Shown: positions 53,758 to 62,923, numbered from the stretch's first letter. The stretch is DNA of 64,000 nt from an uncultured Prevotellaceae bacterium (GCA_947168395.1 CAMVLT010000016.1:1-64000), one strand, 5' to 3'. A program made the numbers and translations. Notes: generated by a model from the letters alone, not told the origin.

Positions 53758-54983
53758 ATTTCCCGTTCTACATAGCCAAAAGGTATCTCTTCTCGAAGAA
53801 GTCGACCCACGCTATCAATGTCATCAGCGGCATCTCGGTGGTGGGTGTGGCCGTGGCCACAATGGCTTTGGTGGTGACGCTGAGCGTATTCAACGGCTTC
53901 CACGACCTGGTGGCCTCGTTCCTCACATCGTTTGACCCGCAGCTGAAGGTGACACCCGTCAAAGGCAAGGTCGTCGCCGCTGACGACCCGAAGCTGACTC
54001 AAATCCGCGAACTGCCGCAGGTGGACGTTGCTACGGAGTGCATGGAGGACCAGGCATTAGCTGTCTACAATGGTCATCAGGCAATGGTGACGCTGAAGGG
54101 TGTCGACGACAACTTCGACCAGCTGACACATATCAACGAGATATTGTTAGGCGAGGGTACATTCGAACTGCATGCCGCCGATATGCACTATGGCATTCTC
54201 GGCATCAGACTGGCCGACGCTTTAGGCACGGGCTATACCTACGAGCAACCGCTGAAAATCTTTGCGCCACGCCGTGAGGGACAGTTGGATATGACCAGCC
54301 CAGAGGATGGCTTCATGGAGGATGAACTGTACTCGCCAGGTGTGCTGTTCTGTGTTCGCCAGGCTAAGTACGACAAGGGCTACATCATCACCTCGCTGGG
54401 CTTTGCCCGCCGCATCTTCGAAACGCAGGGCATGGTGTCGTCATTGGAGCTGAGGCTGAAGCCGGGCAGCAATTTCGATGCCGTGAAGAGCGAGATGCAG
54501 AAGATAGCCGGCAACGACTTCTACGTGAAGGACCGCTTCGAGCAGCAGGACGAGACGTTCAAGATTATGAAGATTGAGAAACTCATCGCTTACGTCTTCC
54601 TGACGTTCATCCTTATTGTGGCCTGCTTCAACATCATCGGCTCGCTCTCGATGCTGATTATCGACAAGAAGGACGACGTGGTGACCCTGCGCAACTTAGG
54701 AGCCACTGACAAGCTCATAACACGCATATTCCTGTTTGAGGGACGACTCATATCGGCACTCGGCGCTGTCATCGGCATCATCATCGGCCTGTTGCTGTGC
54801 TGGATTCAGCAGACGTATGGCATCGTGAAGCTGGGTTCCTCAACGGGGTCATTCGTGGTCAACGCCTATCCTGTCAGCGTACATCCCGAGGACATCATCC
54901 TCGTTTTCCTCACAGTACTCGTGGTCGGCTTCTTGGCTGTCTGGTACCCCGTCCGTTATTTTTCCAAAAGACTGTTGAAATGA
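53754..54983 (+). CDS. FtsX/LolC-E family ABC transporter permease
   Basis: A 409-residue inner-membrane permease with four helices. The first, INVISGISVVGVAVATMALV near residue 22, is followed by a large periplasmic MacB-like domain (to about 270), then three helices near the end (KLIAYVFLTFILIVACFNI; ISALGAVIGIIIGLLLCW; EDIILVFLTVLVVGFLAVWY). This is the LolC/LolE layout, used to extract lipoproteins for the outer membrane. The matching ATPase is not in the window. It overlaps rbfA and the M16 gene by 4 bp each (ATGA), so the three are tightly coupled. Confidence 0.9.
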   Translation: MNFPFYIAKRYLFSKKSTHAINVISGISVVGVAVATMALVVTLSVFNGFHDLVASFLTSFDPQLKVTPVKGKVVAADDPKLTQIRELPQVDVATECMEDQALAVYNGHQAMVTLKGVDDNFDQLTHINEILLGEGTFELHAADMHYGILGIRLADALGTGYTYEQPLKIFAPRREGQLDMTSPEDGFMEDELYSPGVLFCVRQAKYDKGYIITSLGFARRIFETQGMVSSLELRLKPGSNFDAVKSEMQKIAGNDFYVKDRFEQQDETFKIMKIEKLIAYVFLTFILIVACFNIIGSLSMLIIDKKDDVVTLRNLGATDKLITRIFLFEGRLISALGAVIGIIIGLLLCWIQQTYGIVKLGSSTGSFVVNAYPVSVHPEDIILVFLTVLVVGFLAVWYPVRYFSKRLLK

Positions 54984-57862
54984 TAAGAAAGAGATTCGTA
55001 TTGTTGGTGGCTTGCATGGCCTGCCTTTCAGTTCATGCACAACGTCAGCTGCAAGTGAAGGAGTTGCGGCTGAAAAACGGCTTGACCGTATGGCTCAACG
55101 AAGACCATTCGCAACCGAAGGTTTATGGAGCATTGGTGGTGAAGGCTGGAGCCAAAGATTGCCCGAATACGGGCATTGCCCACTATTTGGAGCACATGTT
55201 GTTCAAGGGTACGCAGAAAATTGGCACTACCGACTATCAGACCGAAAAGGTGTGGCTCGACTCCATCTCGATGAAATACAACGAGCTGTCGCAGACCAAG
55301 GACGAGCAGCAGCGGTTGGCCATCCAGCGCGATATCAGCCGACTGAGCCAGCGGGCTGCCGACTATGCCATCCCCAATGAGTACGAACGTCTTATTTCGA
55401 AATACGGCGGCTCCGGCCTGAACGCTTCTACGTCATTGGACGTAACGGAATACCACAACACCTTTGCACCGCAGTTCTTGGAACAATGGTGCGAACTGAA
55501 CTCCGAGCGCATGATCAATCCCGTCTTCCGACTGTTTCAGGGTGAGCTGGAAGCGGTGTACGAGGAGAAAAACCGTGCCGCTGACAACATGATAACCGGT
55601 GCTTATGAGCACGTGATGAAGGCCGCCTTCAAGGGTCATCCCTACGAGTACCCCATCATTGGCAGTACCGAGAACCTGAAGAACCCGAGGCTGCAGGATA
55701 TGGAGGACTTCTACCGTCGCTACTACGTGACGGGCAATATGGGACTGATGCTCTGCGGCGACTTCACGGCTGAGGGCATCGAGCCGCTGTTGGAGCGCAC
55801 TTTCGGACGACTCCCAAAAGGTGGTGAAGGCTTCACCCCTCACTCTTCACCCTCTACGCTTCAGCCGTTTAATGGCGAGACCATCAACATCAAGGTAAAC
55901 ATACCGCTCGTCAAAGCCGTAGGACTGCTGTTCCGCGGCCCTGTAGACAAGGACAAGGATGCCCGTGCCTTGGAGCTGGCTATGAGTATGCTGACCAACG
56001 ACAACGAGACGGGTATGCTCGACTCGCTGCGCACCGCCCATAAGGTGATGATGGCTGCCGGTCAGCGTTTCGCCTTCAACGAGGCTGGAGCCGTAGGGTT
56101 GCTGGCTATTCCTAAAGTGCCCTTTGGCTCGAAGAAGAAGACCGAGCGACTCTGCTGGCAGCAGATAGACCGGCTGAAGCGGGGCGACTTCAGCGAACAG
56201 AAGTTAGAGGAACTGAAGATGGAGCTGCTGCGGGGTGTCGAATTGGAGTTGGAGGACATCACCGAGCGTGCAGGGATGATGGGAAAGGTGTTTTCTGAGG
56301 GTCGTTCGTGGAACGATTATCTGCAGCAGTTAGAGGCTGTCAGGAGTATCACCAAGGCCGACGTCGTTGCTGCTGCCAACCGTTACCTGCTCTCCAATCA
56401 GTATATGCGTGGTGTCAAGAAGTTTGGGTCGTATCCCAAAGATAAGGTGTCGCAACCCAGTTACAAGCCTGTTGTGCCCAAGCACGCCAAGGAGCAGTCG
56501 GAGTATGCCCGCCAGCTGGCAAAGCTGCCTGTGGCCGAACGTGCCCCAAGGCTCATCGATATCAATCACGACACAGAGATAACTCCGCTCAACGACCACC
56601 TTATATTATATAAGGTAGAGAATCCCATCAACGACCTTTTTTCGCTGTCGCTGAAGTGGTTCAAGGGTGAGCGCGAAGAACCACGGCTGGCGCTCTTGGA
56701 GTCCTACCTTCCCGAATTGGGTACCGACTCGCTGACGAAGCACCAGTTGGGTGAAGCCTGGCAACGGTTAGGCACTACCGTGGAGTACAAGTCGTCGGAC
56801 AATTTCTTCATGCTGACGCTGACCGGCTTTGAGCGCAACCTCGAACCGTCGCTCCGCCTGTTGAGCCACGTGCTGACATCGCTGAAGCCCGACAAGAAGG
56901 CAGTAAGCGAACTGGTCAGCGAGTACAAGGTGAACCTCCGCCAGCAGTATCTCACCAATACGTCAGTCATGCAGATGGTCGTCAACAAGCTATCAAAGGG
57001 TGACAAATCCAGTTTCCTGCGCCAGCCGACGGTAGCCGAAGCCAAGAAGATGACGGGTGAAGACCTGCTCCGCCTCTTCGACGACGTGCGCCAGTACGAC
57101 TGCGCCGTCCTTTACTGCGGCAACCATGCGTCGAAAGAGCTCGCTTCTCACCTCTCCCTTCTCCCTTCTCACCTCTCACCTCATGACAACGAAATCCGCC
57201 TACAAGAGACCACCGAGTCTATAGTCTATGTCTATCACATGGCCGACAGCCGCCAGATGCTCATCGGCACATACGGCTCCGTCAAGCCATCGCTCACCGA
57301 CCGCGAGACGGCTCAGCTGCGGTTATGGAGTCAGTACATGGGTGGAGGCGGCATGGGTTCCGTGCTGTTCCAGGAGATTCGAGAGTTCCGCGCTATGGCC
57401 TACGCCACAGGCGGACAGGACATCACCCCCAACCGTTCCCGCCACCGCGACAATCCTTCGGGCTACCTTGCTTATCTTGGCACCCAGGCCGACAAGGCCA
57501 TGCAGGCCCTCGCCGTGCTCGACTCGCTGCTGAAGGATATGCCTGTCAACGAACAGCGCGTGGCCGCTACCAAGCAGGAGATACTGAACAGCATCAACAA
57601 CTCTTACCCAACATTCCGCCAGCTGCCCAACTTCGTTTCCAACTACCGGGCCTTAGGCTTTACCGAGGATCCACGGGCAGTCGTGGCTAATAACCTGCCT
57701 ACGCTGACCACCGCCGACATGGTGGATTTCTACAATCAGAACATCCGCCAGCAGCCCCGTGCTTACTTCATCATCGGCAACAAGAAGCAGCTCGACCTAC
57801 AGGCCCTGACGAAGTACGGCCGCGTGGTAGAGTTGAAGAAGGAAGACTTAATGAGAAAATAA
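54980..57862 (+). CDS. M16 family zinc peptidase, secreted
   Basis: A 960-residue two-halved pitrilysin-type protease. A signal peptide (about 1-21) is followed by the inverted zinc motif HYLEH (68-72) and the downstream glutamate region ELEAVYEEKNRAADN near 193. The second half (from about 520) is a non-catalytic M16C-like repeat. Start ATG 54980 overlaps the permease stop; the longer open frame from 54797 is rejected. Two low-complexity segments, FTPHSSPSTLQPF near 286 and ELASHLSLLPSHLSPHDN near 717, come from CTCACC/CTTCTCCC repeats and look like tolerated insertions. Likely periplasmic peptide degradation. Confidence 0.94.
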   Translation: MIRKRFVLLVACMACLSVHAQRQLQVKELRLKNGLTVWLNEDHSQPKVYGALVVKAGAKDCPNTGIAHYLEHMLFKGTQKIGTTDYQTEKVWLDSISMKYNELSQTKDEQQRLAIQRDISRLSQRAADYAIPNEYERLISKYGGSGLNASTSLDVTEYHNTFAPQFLEQWCELNSERMINPVFRLFQGELEAVYEEKNRAADNMITGAYEHVMKAAFKGHPYEYPIIGSTENLKNPRLQDMEDFYRRYYVTGNMGLMLCGDFTAEGIEPLLERTFGRLPKGGEGFTPHSSPSTLQPFNGETINIKVNIPLVKAVGLLFRGPVDKDKDARALELAMSMLTNDNETGMLDSLRTAHKVMMAAGQRFAFNEAGAVGLLAIPKVPFGSKKKTERLCWQQIDRLKRGDFSEQKLEELKMELLRGVELELEDITERAGMMGKVFSEGRSWNDYLQQLEAVRSITKADVVAAANRYLLSNQYMRGVKKFGSYPKDKVSQPSYKPVVPKHAKEQSEYARQLAKLPVAERAPRLIDINHDTEITPLNDHLILYKVENPINDLFSLSLKWFKGEREEPRLALLESYLPELGTDSLTKHQLGEAWQRLGTTVEYKSSDNFFMLTLTGFERNLEPSLRLLSHVLTSLKPDKKAVSELVSEYKVNLRQQYLTNTSVMQMVVNKLSKGDKSSFLRQPTVAEAKKMTGEDLLRLFDDVRQYDCAVLYCGNHASKELASHLSLLPSHLSPHDNEIRLQETTESIVYVYHMADSRQMLIGTYGSVKPSLTDRETAQLRLWSQYMGGGGMGSVLFQEIREFRAMAYATGGQDITPNRSRHRDNPSGYLAYLGTQADKAMQALAVLDSLLKDMPVNEQRVAATKQEILNSINNSYPTFRQLPNFVSNYRALGFTEDPRAVVANNLPTLTTADMVDFYNQNIRQQPRAYFIIGNKKQLDLQALTKYGRVVELKKEDLMRK

Positions 57863-57877
57863 TCAAAACAATACTAT

Positions 57878-58198
57878 ATGTCACAAGAAGAGAAAACAAC
57901 CATAGAAGAGCGGATTGTTGACGTGCTGAAGACCGTCTACGACCCCGAGATTCCCGTCAACATCTACGACCTGGGAATGATTTACAAGATTGACGTGCAG
58001 GACGATGCAACGGTAGAGTTGGAAATGACCTTCACAGCTCCCAACTGTCCTGCCGCCGACTATATATTAGAAGATGTACGCACGAAGGTCGAGAGTGTCG
58101 AGGGCATCAAGTCTGCCAACGTCAATCTCGTCTTCGAACCTGCTTGGGACCAGAGTATGATGACCGAAGAAGCACGCGTCGAACTCGGATTTGACTGA
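57878..58198 (+). CDS. DUF59/MIP18 family iron-sulfur assembly protein (SufT-like)
   Basis: A 106-residue protein consisting of one DUF59 domain. VYDPEIPVNIYDLGMIYKID (20-39) and TFTAPNCPAADYI near 50, with its conserved Cys, are the family signatures. Relatives (SufT, MIP18, PaaD) help insert Fe-S clusters into target proteins. Which targets are served here is unknown. It follows the M16 gene by 15 bp, and lpxH starts 1 bp after its stop codon. Confidence 0.94.
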   Translation: MSQEEKTTIEERIVDVLKTVYDPEIPVNIYDLGMIYKIDVQDDATVELEMTFTAPNCPAADYILEDVRTKVESVEGIKSANVNLVFEPAWDQSMMTEEARVELGFD

Positions 58199-58199
58199 T

Positions 58200-58964
58200 A
58201 TGAAATATATATATTTTCTCAGTGATGCTCACCTCGGTTCGTGGGCAGTTGAGCACAGCAGGATGCAGGAGCGCCGACTGGTGCGTTTCCTCGACAGTAT
58301 AAAGCAGAAGGCGGCTGCCGTCTACCTGCTTGGTGATATGTTCGACTTCTGGTATGAATACCGTTACGTGGTGCCCAAGGGCTACACCCGCTTCCTCGGC
58401 AAACTGTCGGAGCTGACCGACATGGGCGTTGAGGTGCATTACTTCACAGGCAACCACGACATCTGGGCCTACGAGTATCTGGAAAAGGAGTGTGGCGTCA
58501 TTCTGCACCACCAGCCGCTGACCACCGAAATCTACGGCAAGATATTCTTCCTGGCTCACGGCGACGGTCTGGGCGACCCCAACAAGTCGTTCAAGCTCAT
58601 CCGCTGGATATTCCACAACCGCCTTTGCCAGTGGGCATTCTCTGCCTTGCACCCCCGTTGGGGTATATGGTTCGGACAGACGTGGGCCAAGCACTCGCGG
58701 CTGAAGCGTAACGGCGGCGAGGAGCCTGCCTACATGGGTGAGAATCGCGAACACTTGGTGCTCTACACCAAGCGCTACATACAGTATCACTCCAACGTCG
58801 ATTACTTCATCTACGGTCATCGTCACATCGAGGTTGACCTGCAGCTCACCCGCAAGGCCCGCATGATTATCCTCGGCGACTGGATTTCCCAATTCTCCTA
58901 CGTCGTCTACGACGGCGAACACCTCTTCATGTCGCAATACATTGAGGGCGAGAGCATCATGTAA
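58200..58964 (+). CDS. lpxH: UDP-2,3-diacylglucosamine diphosphatase
   Basis: A 254-residue metallophosphoesterase. The metal motifs are complete: SDAHLG (8-13), GDMFDFW near 45, GNHDIW near 84, HGDG near 118 and GHRH near 206. LpxH cleaves UDP-diacylglucosamine to lipid X, the fourth step of lipid A synthesis, on the inner face of the inner membrane. The insertion with WIFHNRLCQWAFSALHPRWG fits the LpxH helical lid. The ATG at 58200 is chosen; a TTG at 58191 would overlap the previous gene. Last gene of the rbfA run. A gene remnant lies beyond. Confidence 0.92.
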   Translation: MKYIYFLSDAHLGSWAVEHSRMQERRLVRFLDSIKQKAAAVYLLGDMFDFWYEYRYVVPKGYTRFLGKLSELTDMGVEVHYFTGNHDIWAYEYLEKECGVILHHQPLTTEIYGKIFFLAHGDGLGDPNKSFKLIRWIFHNRLCQWAFSALHPRWGIWFGQTWAKHSRLKRNGGEEPAYMGENREHLVLYTKRYIQYHSNVDYFIYGHRHIEVDLQLTRKARMIILGDWISQFSYVVYDGEHLFMSQYIEGESIM

Positions 58965-58997
58965 TTCTTTATTCGATGATTATGGAAAAGACGCCCC

Positions 58998-59340
58998 TCA
59001 TCCTGTCGAAGCAAGAAATGTAGTTCTTCGACGAGCGAAGCGAACAGAGTTCGAGCGGTCCTGCTGCTTATCCGCGGCCTACAACTGCTTCACCACGGGG
59101 TCAACCTGCGACTTCTTCCAAGCCTCGTCCTCCTTCACGCGGCACTGGTGCAGAGCTTGCGATTTCCTCAAAAACGTAGCGTTGTCCGTCTCATAATTGC
59201 CGCAGCAGTCGTCCGCTCGGCATCCCTAAGGGTGACGCTTGCTACTGAAAGGACGCAAGAATCTGCTGTGTCGTGCCGTCATGATGTGCATTCGACAGCA
59301 ATCCAAGATAGCTAAAAGAAAGTTCTTCAAAGTCTGCCAT
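58998..59340 (-). pseudogene. Decayed gene, DUF6261-like
   Basis: On the minus strand an ATG at 59340 opens MADFEELSFSYLGLLSNAHH and continues DGTTQQILASFQ before a stop. After a frame change the sequence resumes as DDCCGNYETDNATFLRKSQ and KEDEAWKKSQVDPVVKQL, meets a TAG, then reads on as AADKQQDRS. The spacing of these pieces recalls DUF6261 proteins of Bacteroidetes, an uncharacterised family, but that identity is tentative. At least one frameshift and two stops make it a pseudogene. No other gene is seen from 58965 to 59549. Confidence 0.6.
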
Positions 59341-59514
59341 AATCTTAATCCTTTCTATCTTTAAGTGTGAATACTATTATTTGTTGTTCGATGATTTGAA
59401 TGAATCGTGCCACAAAGTTAGTCAAAAATCTACAATATACTTTCACTTTGCCAAAGAATTGCACGAATTTTTAATAATTTTACGTCTTTTCGGCTCATAT
59501 TGGCAGATTTTTCG

Positions 59515-59522
59515 TACTTTTG
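59515..59522 (+). promoter_or_regulatory. -7 box for zinc-ribbon gene
   Basis: TACTTTTG, 27 bp before the ATG at 59550. Confidence 0.55.
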
Positions 59523-59549
59523 CACACGTAATAAACAACAAGTTGCTAT

Positions 59550-60407
59550 ATGAAAACAAAAAAATGTATAAAATGTAACGCTGATATTAATATCTATGCG
59601 TCAGAATGTCCTTATTGCAAATGCAGCAATCAAGGTTTAGAAGACGAGATTCCATCTTCACTTAACTTGGACTTCTATAGTTTGTCGCTGTATCAGTCAA
59701 CCATTGACGAGATAGCTAATGGGTATGAATCAAAATATGGAAAACCAGACCGCATTCTTGACACGACTTATTTTGCTGTAGAAGAGAACCATTTCTATCA
59801 TAGATTTATGTTTTTTGGTGAAGCTAAAAGACTCGTTTTCATTTCTCCTGATAAGCAAATCGTATTACCATATAGTCAAATTAACGGATATGATATAATT
59901 GACAATAGTTTTCTTACCGGAGGTACTGAGAGTGCAGTTACGACAACAAATACTGGCAGCGTATTAGGGAGAGCCGCAGTTGGAGCTGTTATCGGAGGGG
60001 CGACTGGTGCAATTATTGGCGGAAATACTTCTTCGAAAACCACCATTTTTGAAAGGGATGAATTAACGAATAACGTCAGACTCTCAATCGTTATAAAAAC
60101 AAAAAGTATATCTAATCCATTGATAGAGATAGATTTTGAGGAGCACAAAAACACATTACAGCAGTTTGTGGCCATACTTGACATCATTTTGAGTAGCCAT
60201 GCAGAGTATGCCGCTGACAAAGACTCCCAAATAGAGGAAAAGTATATTTATTTGCAAGAAGAAATACGCAAAAATCATCCAGAAATTGTTTCAGAAGAAT
60301 TGGAAAGAGAAAAAGAAAGAAAGGCAAAAGTAGAAAGAAATAGTGGATGTATGTTATTATTGCTAATTCCTCTTGTAATTGGTGGTCTGTCTTATTTTCT
60401 TCTATGA
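59550..60407 (+). CDS. Zinc-ribbon, glycine-zipper membrane protein, unknown
   Basis: A 285-residue protein with an unusual layout. An N-terminal zinc ribbon (CIKCNADINIYASECPYCKC, CxxC twice) is followed by a region that could be a PH-like strand domain (HRFMFFGEAKRLVFIS, QIVLPYSQINGYDIID), then a glycine zipper (GRAAVGAVIGGATGAIIGG near 142-160). A charged helix (EELEREKERKAKVE) and a C-terminal hydrophobic helix (MLLLLIPLVIGGLSYFLL) follow, which would tail-anchor it in the membrane. The gene is clearly more AT-rich than the housekeeping genes. It probably forms a unit with the next gene. No function can be assigned; a stress or membrane-conflict role is only a guess. Confidence 0.75.
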   Translation: MKTKKCIKCNADINIYASECPYCKCSNQGLEDEIPSSLNLDFYSLSLYQSTIDEIANGYESKYGKPDRILDTTYFAVEENHFYHRFMFFGEAKRLVFISPDKQIVLPYSQINGYDIIDNSFLTGGTESAVTTTNTGSVLGRAAVGAVIGGATGAIIGGNTSSKTTIFERDELTNNVRLSIVIKTKSISNPLIEIDFEEHKNTLQQFVAILDIILSSHAEYAADKDSQIEEKYIYLQEEIRKNHPEIVSEELEREKERKAKVERNSGCMLLLLIPLVIGGLSYFLL

Positions 60408-60455
60408 CAGTTTCGGTGAACACGTTAAAAAAGACTGATACTTTTTTAAAACAAT

Positions 60456-60995
60456 ATGGCTATACCAATCTGGATCATTATTTTATGCTCTATCGCATTA
60501 ATAGCTTTTGGTGTGCTGATAGGCATTTGGAATAAGAATATTAGTTGCTCCAAAGATAAAGAAGAAATGGGTTTGGAAGAATTCATTTCAGAATCTATAA
60601 TCCAGCTTATGAACGGGGTAACAACAGCGCAAGAAGTAAGCGAGGTGGTTGGCGGAGCGGTAAACCCTCATCTTCTCACCACAGATGCGACATCGGTTCC
60701 ATCTGTTAGTCATGGGAATACTACTGAAATTAAGTATAATATTGCCCTGACAAAAACAAAGAGCAATGACGGGAAATATAAGTTCGCTGTTATGTTTGGA
60801 AATAATGGTGAAGTTGGTAGGAGCAAAAGCGCACACTATTCGGATTCGTCTATGACTTCAATGTCATTTGCAGTTCGGGTATCCTTGCCATTACATGATA
60901 ATAGGGCAACAACAAACTTTAGCATAGATGAACTAAAAGCTGTTCAAAAAGTTAGAAAAGAAAAGAATAAGGAAAAGGGAAAGAATCAAGAGTGA
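60456..60995 (+). CDS. N-terminally anchored protein with trypco2-like domain, unknown
   Basis: A 179-residue protein with one N-terminal helix (IWIIILCSIALIAFGVLIGI). The soluble part reads EEFISESIIQLMNGVTTAQE, then INP-like VNPHL, then beta strands (EIKYNIALTKT, YKFAVMFGNNGEVGRSKSAH, SFAVRVSLPL). This order resembles the small helix-plus-sandwich domain called trypco2 or related unnamed proteins, recognised only by eye. It ends in a lysine-rich tail. Composition is AT-rich like its upstream partner, 48 bp away. A bulged 8-bp hairpin with a T-run (61100-61125) probably ends the transcript. Confidence 0.7.
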   Translation: MAIPIWIIILCSIALIAFGVLIGIWNKNISCSKDKEEMGLEEFISESIIQLMNGVTTAQEVSEVVGGAVNPHLLTTDATSVPSVSHGNTTEIKYNIALTKTKSNDGKYKFAVMFGNNGEVGRSKSAHYSDSSMTSMSFAVRVSLPLHDNRATTNFSIDELKAVQKVRKEKNKEKGKNQE

Positions 60996-61099
60996 TAGAC
61001 TTCTCTTTCTGCATTTAGACTTAAAGTGGTAATGGCCTCTCCGACATCTGTTGGCCTCAGCTTCCCGCTCCTTGTTTCTCCACATTATTATATATTATA

Positions 61100-61125
61100 G
61101 GCCGTCCATTGTGGCGGTCTTTTTC
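61100..61125 (+). terminator. Rho-independent terminator after the two-gene membrane module
   Basis: GGCCG-T-CCA pairs with TGGCGGTC (one bulge, one G-T pair) around TTG, and is followed by TTTTTC. It lies about 105 bp past the stop at 60995. Confidence 0.65.
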
Positions 61126-61167
61126 TTGTCTGTTTGGCTTATGCTGCTTCCCGATTAACGGGAATGC

Positions 61168-61515
61168 TCAAATGTGCTCGCGGTAGGCGGTATGCAGCAC
61201 AGCGCGAAACGTTGACCAATAGCCTGCGATGCTATTGGTGTGTAGCGTCTGATTAATATGCTTCAGCTGGTGGGCGGTCATCAGATACTCTTTGTAATCG
61301 GCTTGCCGCTTCGCTCGGCGAAGAACTTGTTACAGAGGTCAACATTAATCTCATCGAAGCGGCACTTGCCGTTGCAGAACTTCTCGAAGTGGAGATAGAC
61401 GTTCTCCCACTTAGTGTGGTAACCTCCACGAGACAAGCCGTTGTCTCGCGGCCCCTCCCTTCTTGTAGGCCTTCTCCTTGAAGTAGTCAAGGAAACTGCC
61501 CTTGGGCTCGGTCAT
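61168..61515 (-). pseudogene. Tyrosine recombinase (integrase) fragment, frameshifted
   Basis: Read on the minus strand from ATG 61515: MTEPKGSFLDYFKEKAYKK, then after a frame change near an extra G, GPRDNGLSRGGYHTKWENVY and HFEKFCNGKCRFDEINVDLC. After a second frame change it reads DYKEYLMTAHQLKHINQTL and HTNSIAGYWSTFRAVLHTAY before a stop. This is the SAM-like core-binding domain of Bacteroidetes phage/transposon integrases. The catalytic domain is absent. Further minus-strand scraps upstream (for example IPKSDFDRIMEERLALYG, about 61580-61650) may be other remains of the same element. Confidence 0.72.
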
Positions 61516-61687
61516 GCTCAAACGAGTTTGGCATTGCTCTCGCCAAAGTGCTCATCATAACTGGTTTCACATGAATACTCATACGATACTGTAGCTACCA
61601 TAGAGGGCAAGCCTTTCCTCCATGATCCTGTCGAAATCGGACTTGGGAATTTCTTGAGCCAAGAACTTCTTCGAGCTGCGCGACACG

Positions 61688-61918
61688 ATGAAAACCCTCA
61701 TCCGTCAGGGTGCCGTCAGCGACTACGGCAAGCGCGAGACTTGCCGTCAGCCTGAAGCCTGCTACTGGATAGTCTACGACCGGGCGGGCAACATCAAGGC
61801 CATCTTGGGAAAGGGACAGACCATCAGGAAAAACTTCAAGACAGGTCGCGTCGACAGCCTGGCCAACTATCAGGGCAAGGGCTATGCCGGCATCTGGTTT
61901 CAAATCAAAGAACAATAA
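61688..61918 (+). CDS. Short hypothetical protein, possibly a 3' gene fragment
   Basis: A 76-residue frame. RQPEACYWIVYDRAGNIKAI and GRVDSLANYQGKGYAGIWFQ look like the folded C-terminal end of a larger secreted protein. The frame stays open upstream of the ATG for about ten codons (AKNFFELRDT) up to a TGA. It has no signal peptide. It lies 15 bp before the NTF2-like gene, a normal operon gap. I think a longer gene lost its 5' part when the integrase remnant was placed next to it. Confidence 0.5.
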   Translation: MKTLIRQGAVSDYGKRETCRQPEACYWIVYDRAGNIKAILGKGQTIRKNFKTGRVDSLANYQGKGYAGIWFQIKEQ

Positions 61919-61933
61919 AAACAAAAGCGCAAT

Positions 61934-62923
61934 ATGAAAAAGATTATCTCAATCATCACCGTTCTACTGGCTCTGAGCATCCAAGCCTCGGCCTATAGTG
62001 TAGTCAAGTTTACCATCCGCGATGGTATCAGCGACAAGTCCATGAAGGACAAGATGGAGCGTGCCGTCACCCGGCTGCTCAACGAAATCAACCGCAGCCA
62101 GGAAGAGAATGCAGCCGATATCAGCCTCCTGTCGCAGTACATGCTGCCCGAGGCAGTAGCCGACATCACCAAGCTCTGGGCCAACGAGCACTTCCGATGT
62201 GAGGAAGATGTGGTGGAGGACGTGCTGCGCACCATCGACGGCTATCAGGTACGCAACATTCCCCTCATCGTGAACGCCGCCAAGGGCAAGGAGGAGCTGG
62301 GCTACCAGGAAGCCGTCATCAACTTCGACAAGAATGGTGCCATTGCCAGTTTCCACTATGCCGCCAATCCCGACATCTACAGCAAGCAGATACGCGACGT
62401 GCTGCAGAACCGCCGCTACGAGGTGTCTGAGCTGCAGCAGCGCATGAAGATACTCGACTATGTTGAGCACTTCCGCACGGCCTACAACCAGAAGGACCTG
62501 AAGTTCATCCGTCAGGTGTTCTCCGACGATGCCCTGATTATCACGGGCCGCGTCATTACCACACGCAAGACCGAGATTCACCCCTCAGGCTATAAGTTGG
62601 AGTATGCCAAGCAGACCAAGACCCAATACCTGAAGAACCTGGAAAAGGTGTTCAGGTCGTCAAGAAACGTAAGGGTGAAGTTCGACGACGTCATCATCGT
62701 GAAGCACCCCTCCATCAAGGGCATCTACGGTGTCACCGTCCGTCAGAAGTGGACCACCGACCGCTACAGCGACGACGGCTACGTCTTCATGCTCTGGGAC
62801 TTCCGCAACGAGTATCAGCCCCAGATTCATGTCCGCACCTGGCAGCCCGAGTTCTTAGACAAGTCAAAGTCTCAGCGCCTGAAGCAGGAAGACGTCTTCT
62901 CCATCAGCGACTTCGACCTGTAA
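61934..62923 (+). CDS. Secreted NTF2-like domain protein, unknown
   Basis: A 329-residue secreted protein with a signal peptide (MKKIISIITVLLALSIQASA). The mature N-terminal half is helical (SDKSMKDKMERAVTRLLNEI). From about residue 170 it resembles an NTF2-like fold: ILDYVEHFRTAYNQKDLKFI, then FSDDALIITG, YLKNLEKVF, and strands VKFDDVIIVKHP and GVTVRQKWTTDRYSDDGYVF. Similar proteins occur in Bacteroidetes operons of unknown role. It would be periplasmic or outer-membrane associated. A cluster of GC-rich palindromes follows 16 bp after its stop. Confidence 0.78.
   Translation: MKKIISIITVLLALSIQASAYSVVKFTIRDGISDKSMKDKMERAVTRLLNEINRSQEENAADISLLSQYMLPEAVADITKLWANEHFRCEEDVVEDVLRTIDGYQVRNIPLIVNAAKGKEELGYQEAVINFDKNGAIASFHYAANPDIYSKQIRDVLQNRRYEVSELQQRMKILDYVEHFRTAYNQKDLKFIRQVFSDDALIITGRVITTRKTEIHPSGYKLEYAKQTKTQYLKNLEKVFRSSRNVRVKFDDVIIVKHPSIKGIYGVTVRQKWTTDRYSDDGYVFMLWDFRNEYQPQIHVRTWQPEFLDKSKSQRLKQEDVFSISDFDL

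Noticed and set aside
54797..54979. Upstream extension of the M16 open frame
   Set aside because: It overlaps the conserved end of the permease gene; the ATG at 54980 gives a proper signal peptide and an ATGA overlap.
61595..61924. 109-codon minus-strand frame
   Set aside because: Antisense to the short plus-strand frame at 61688-61918, which reads like protein; the minus product has no motif.
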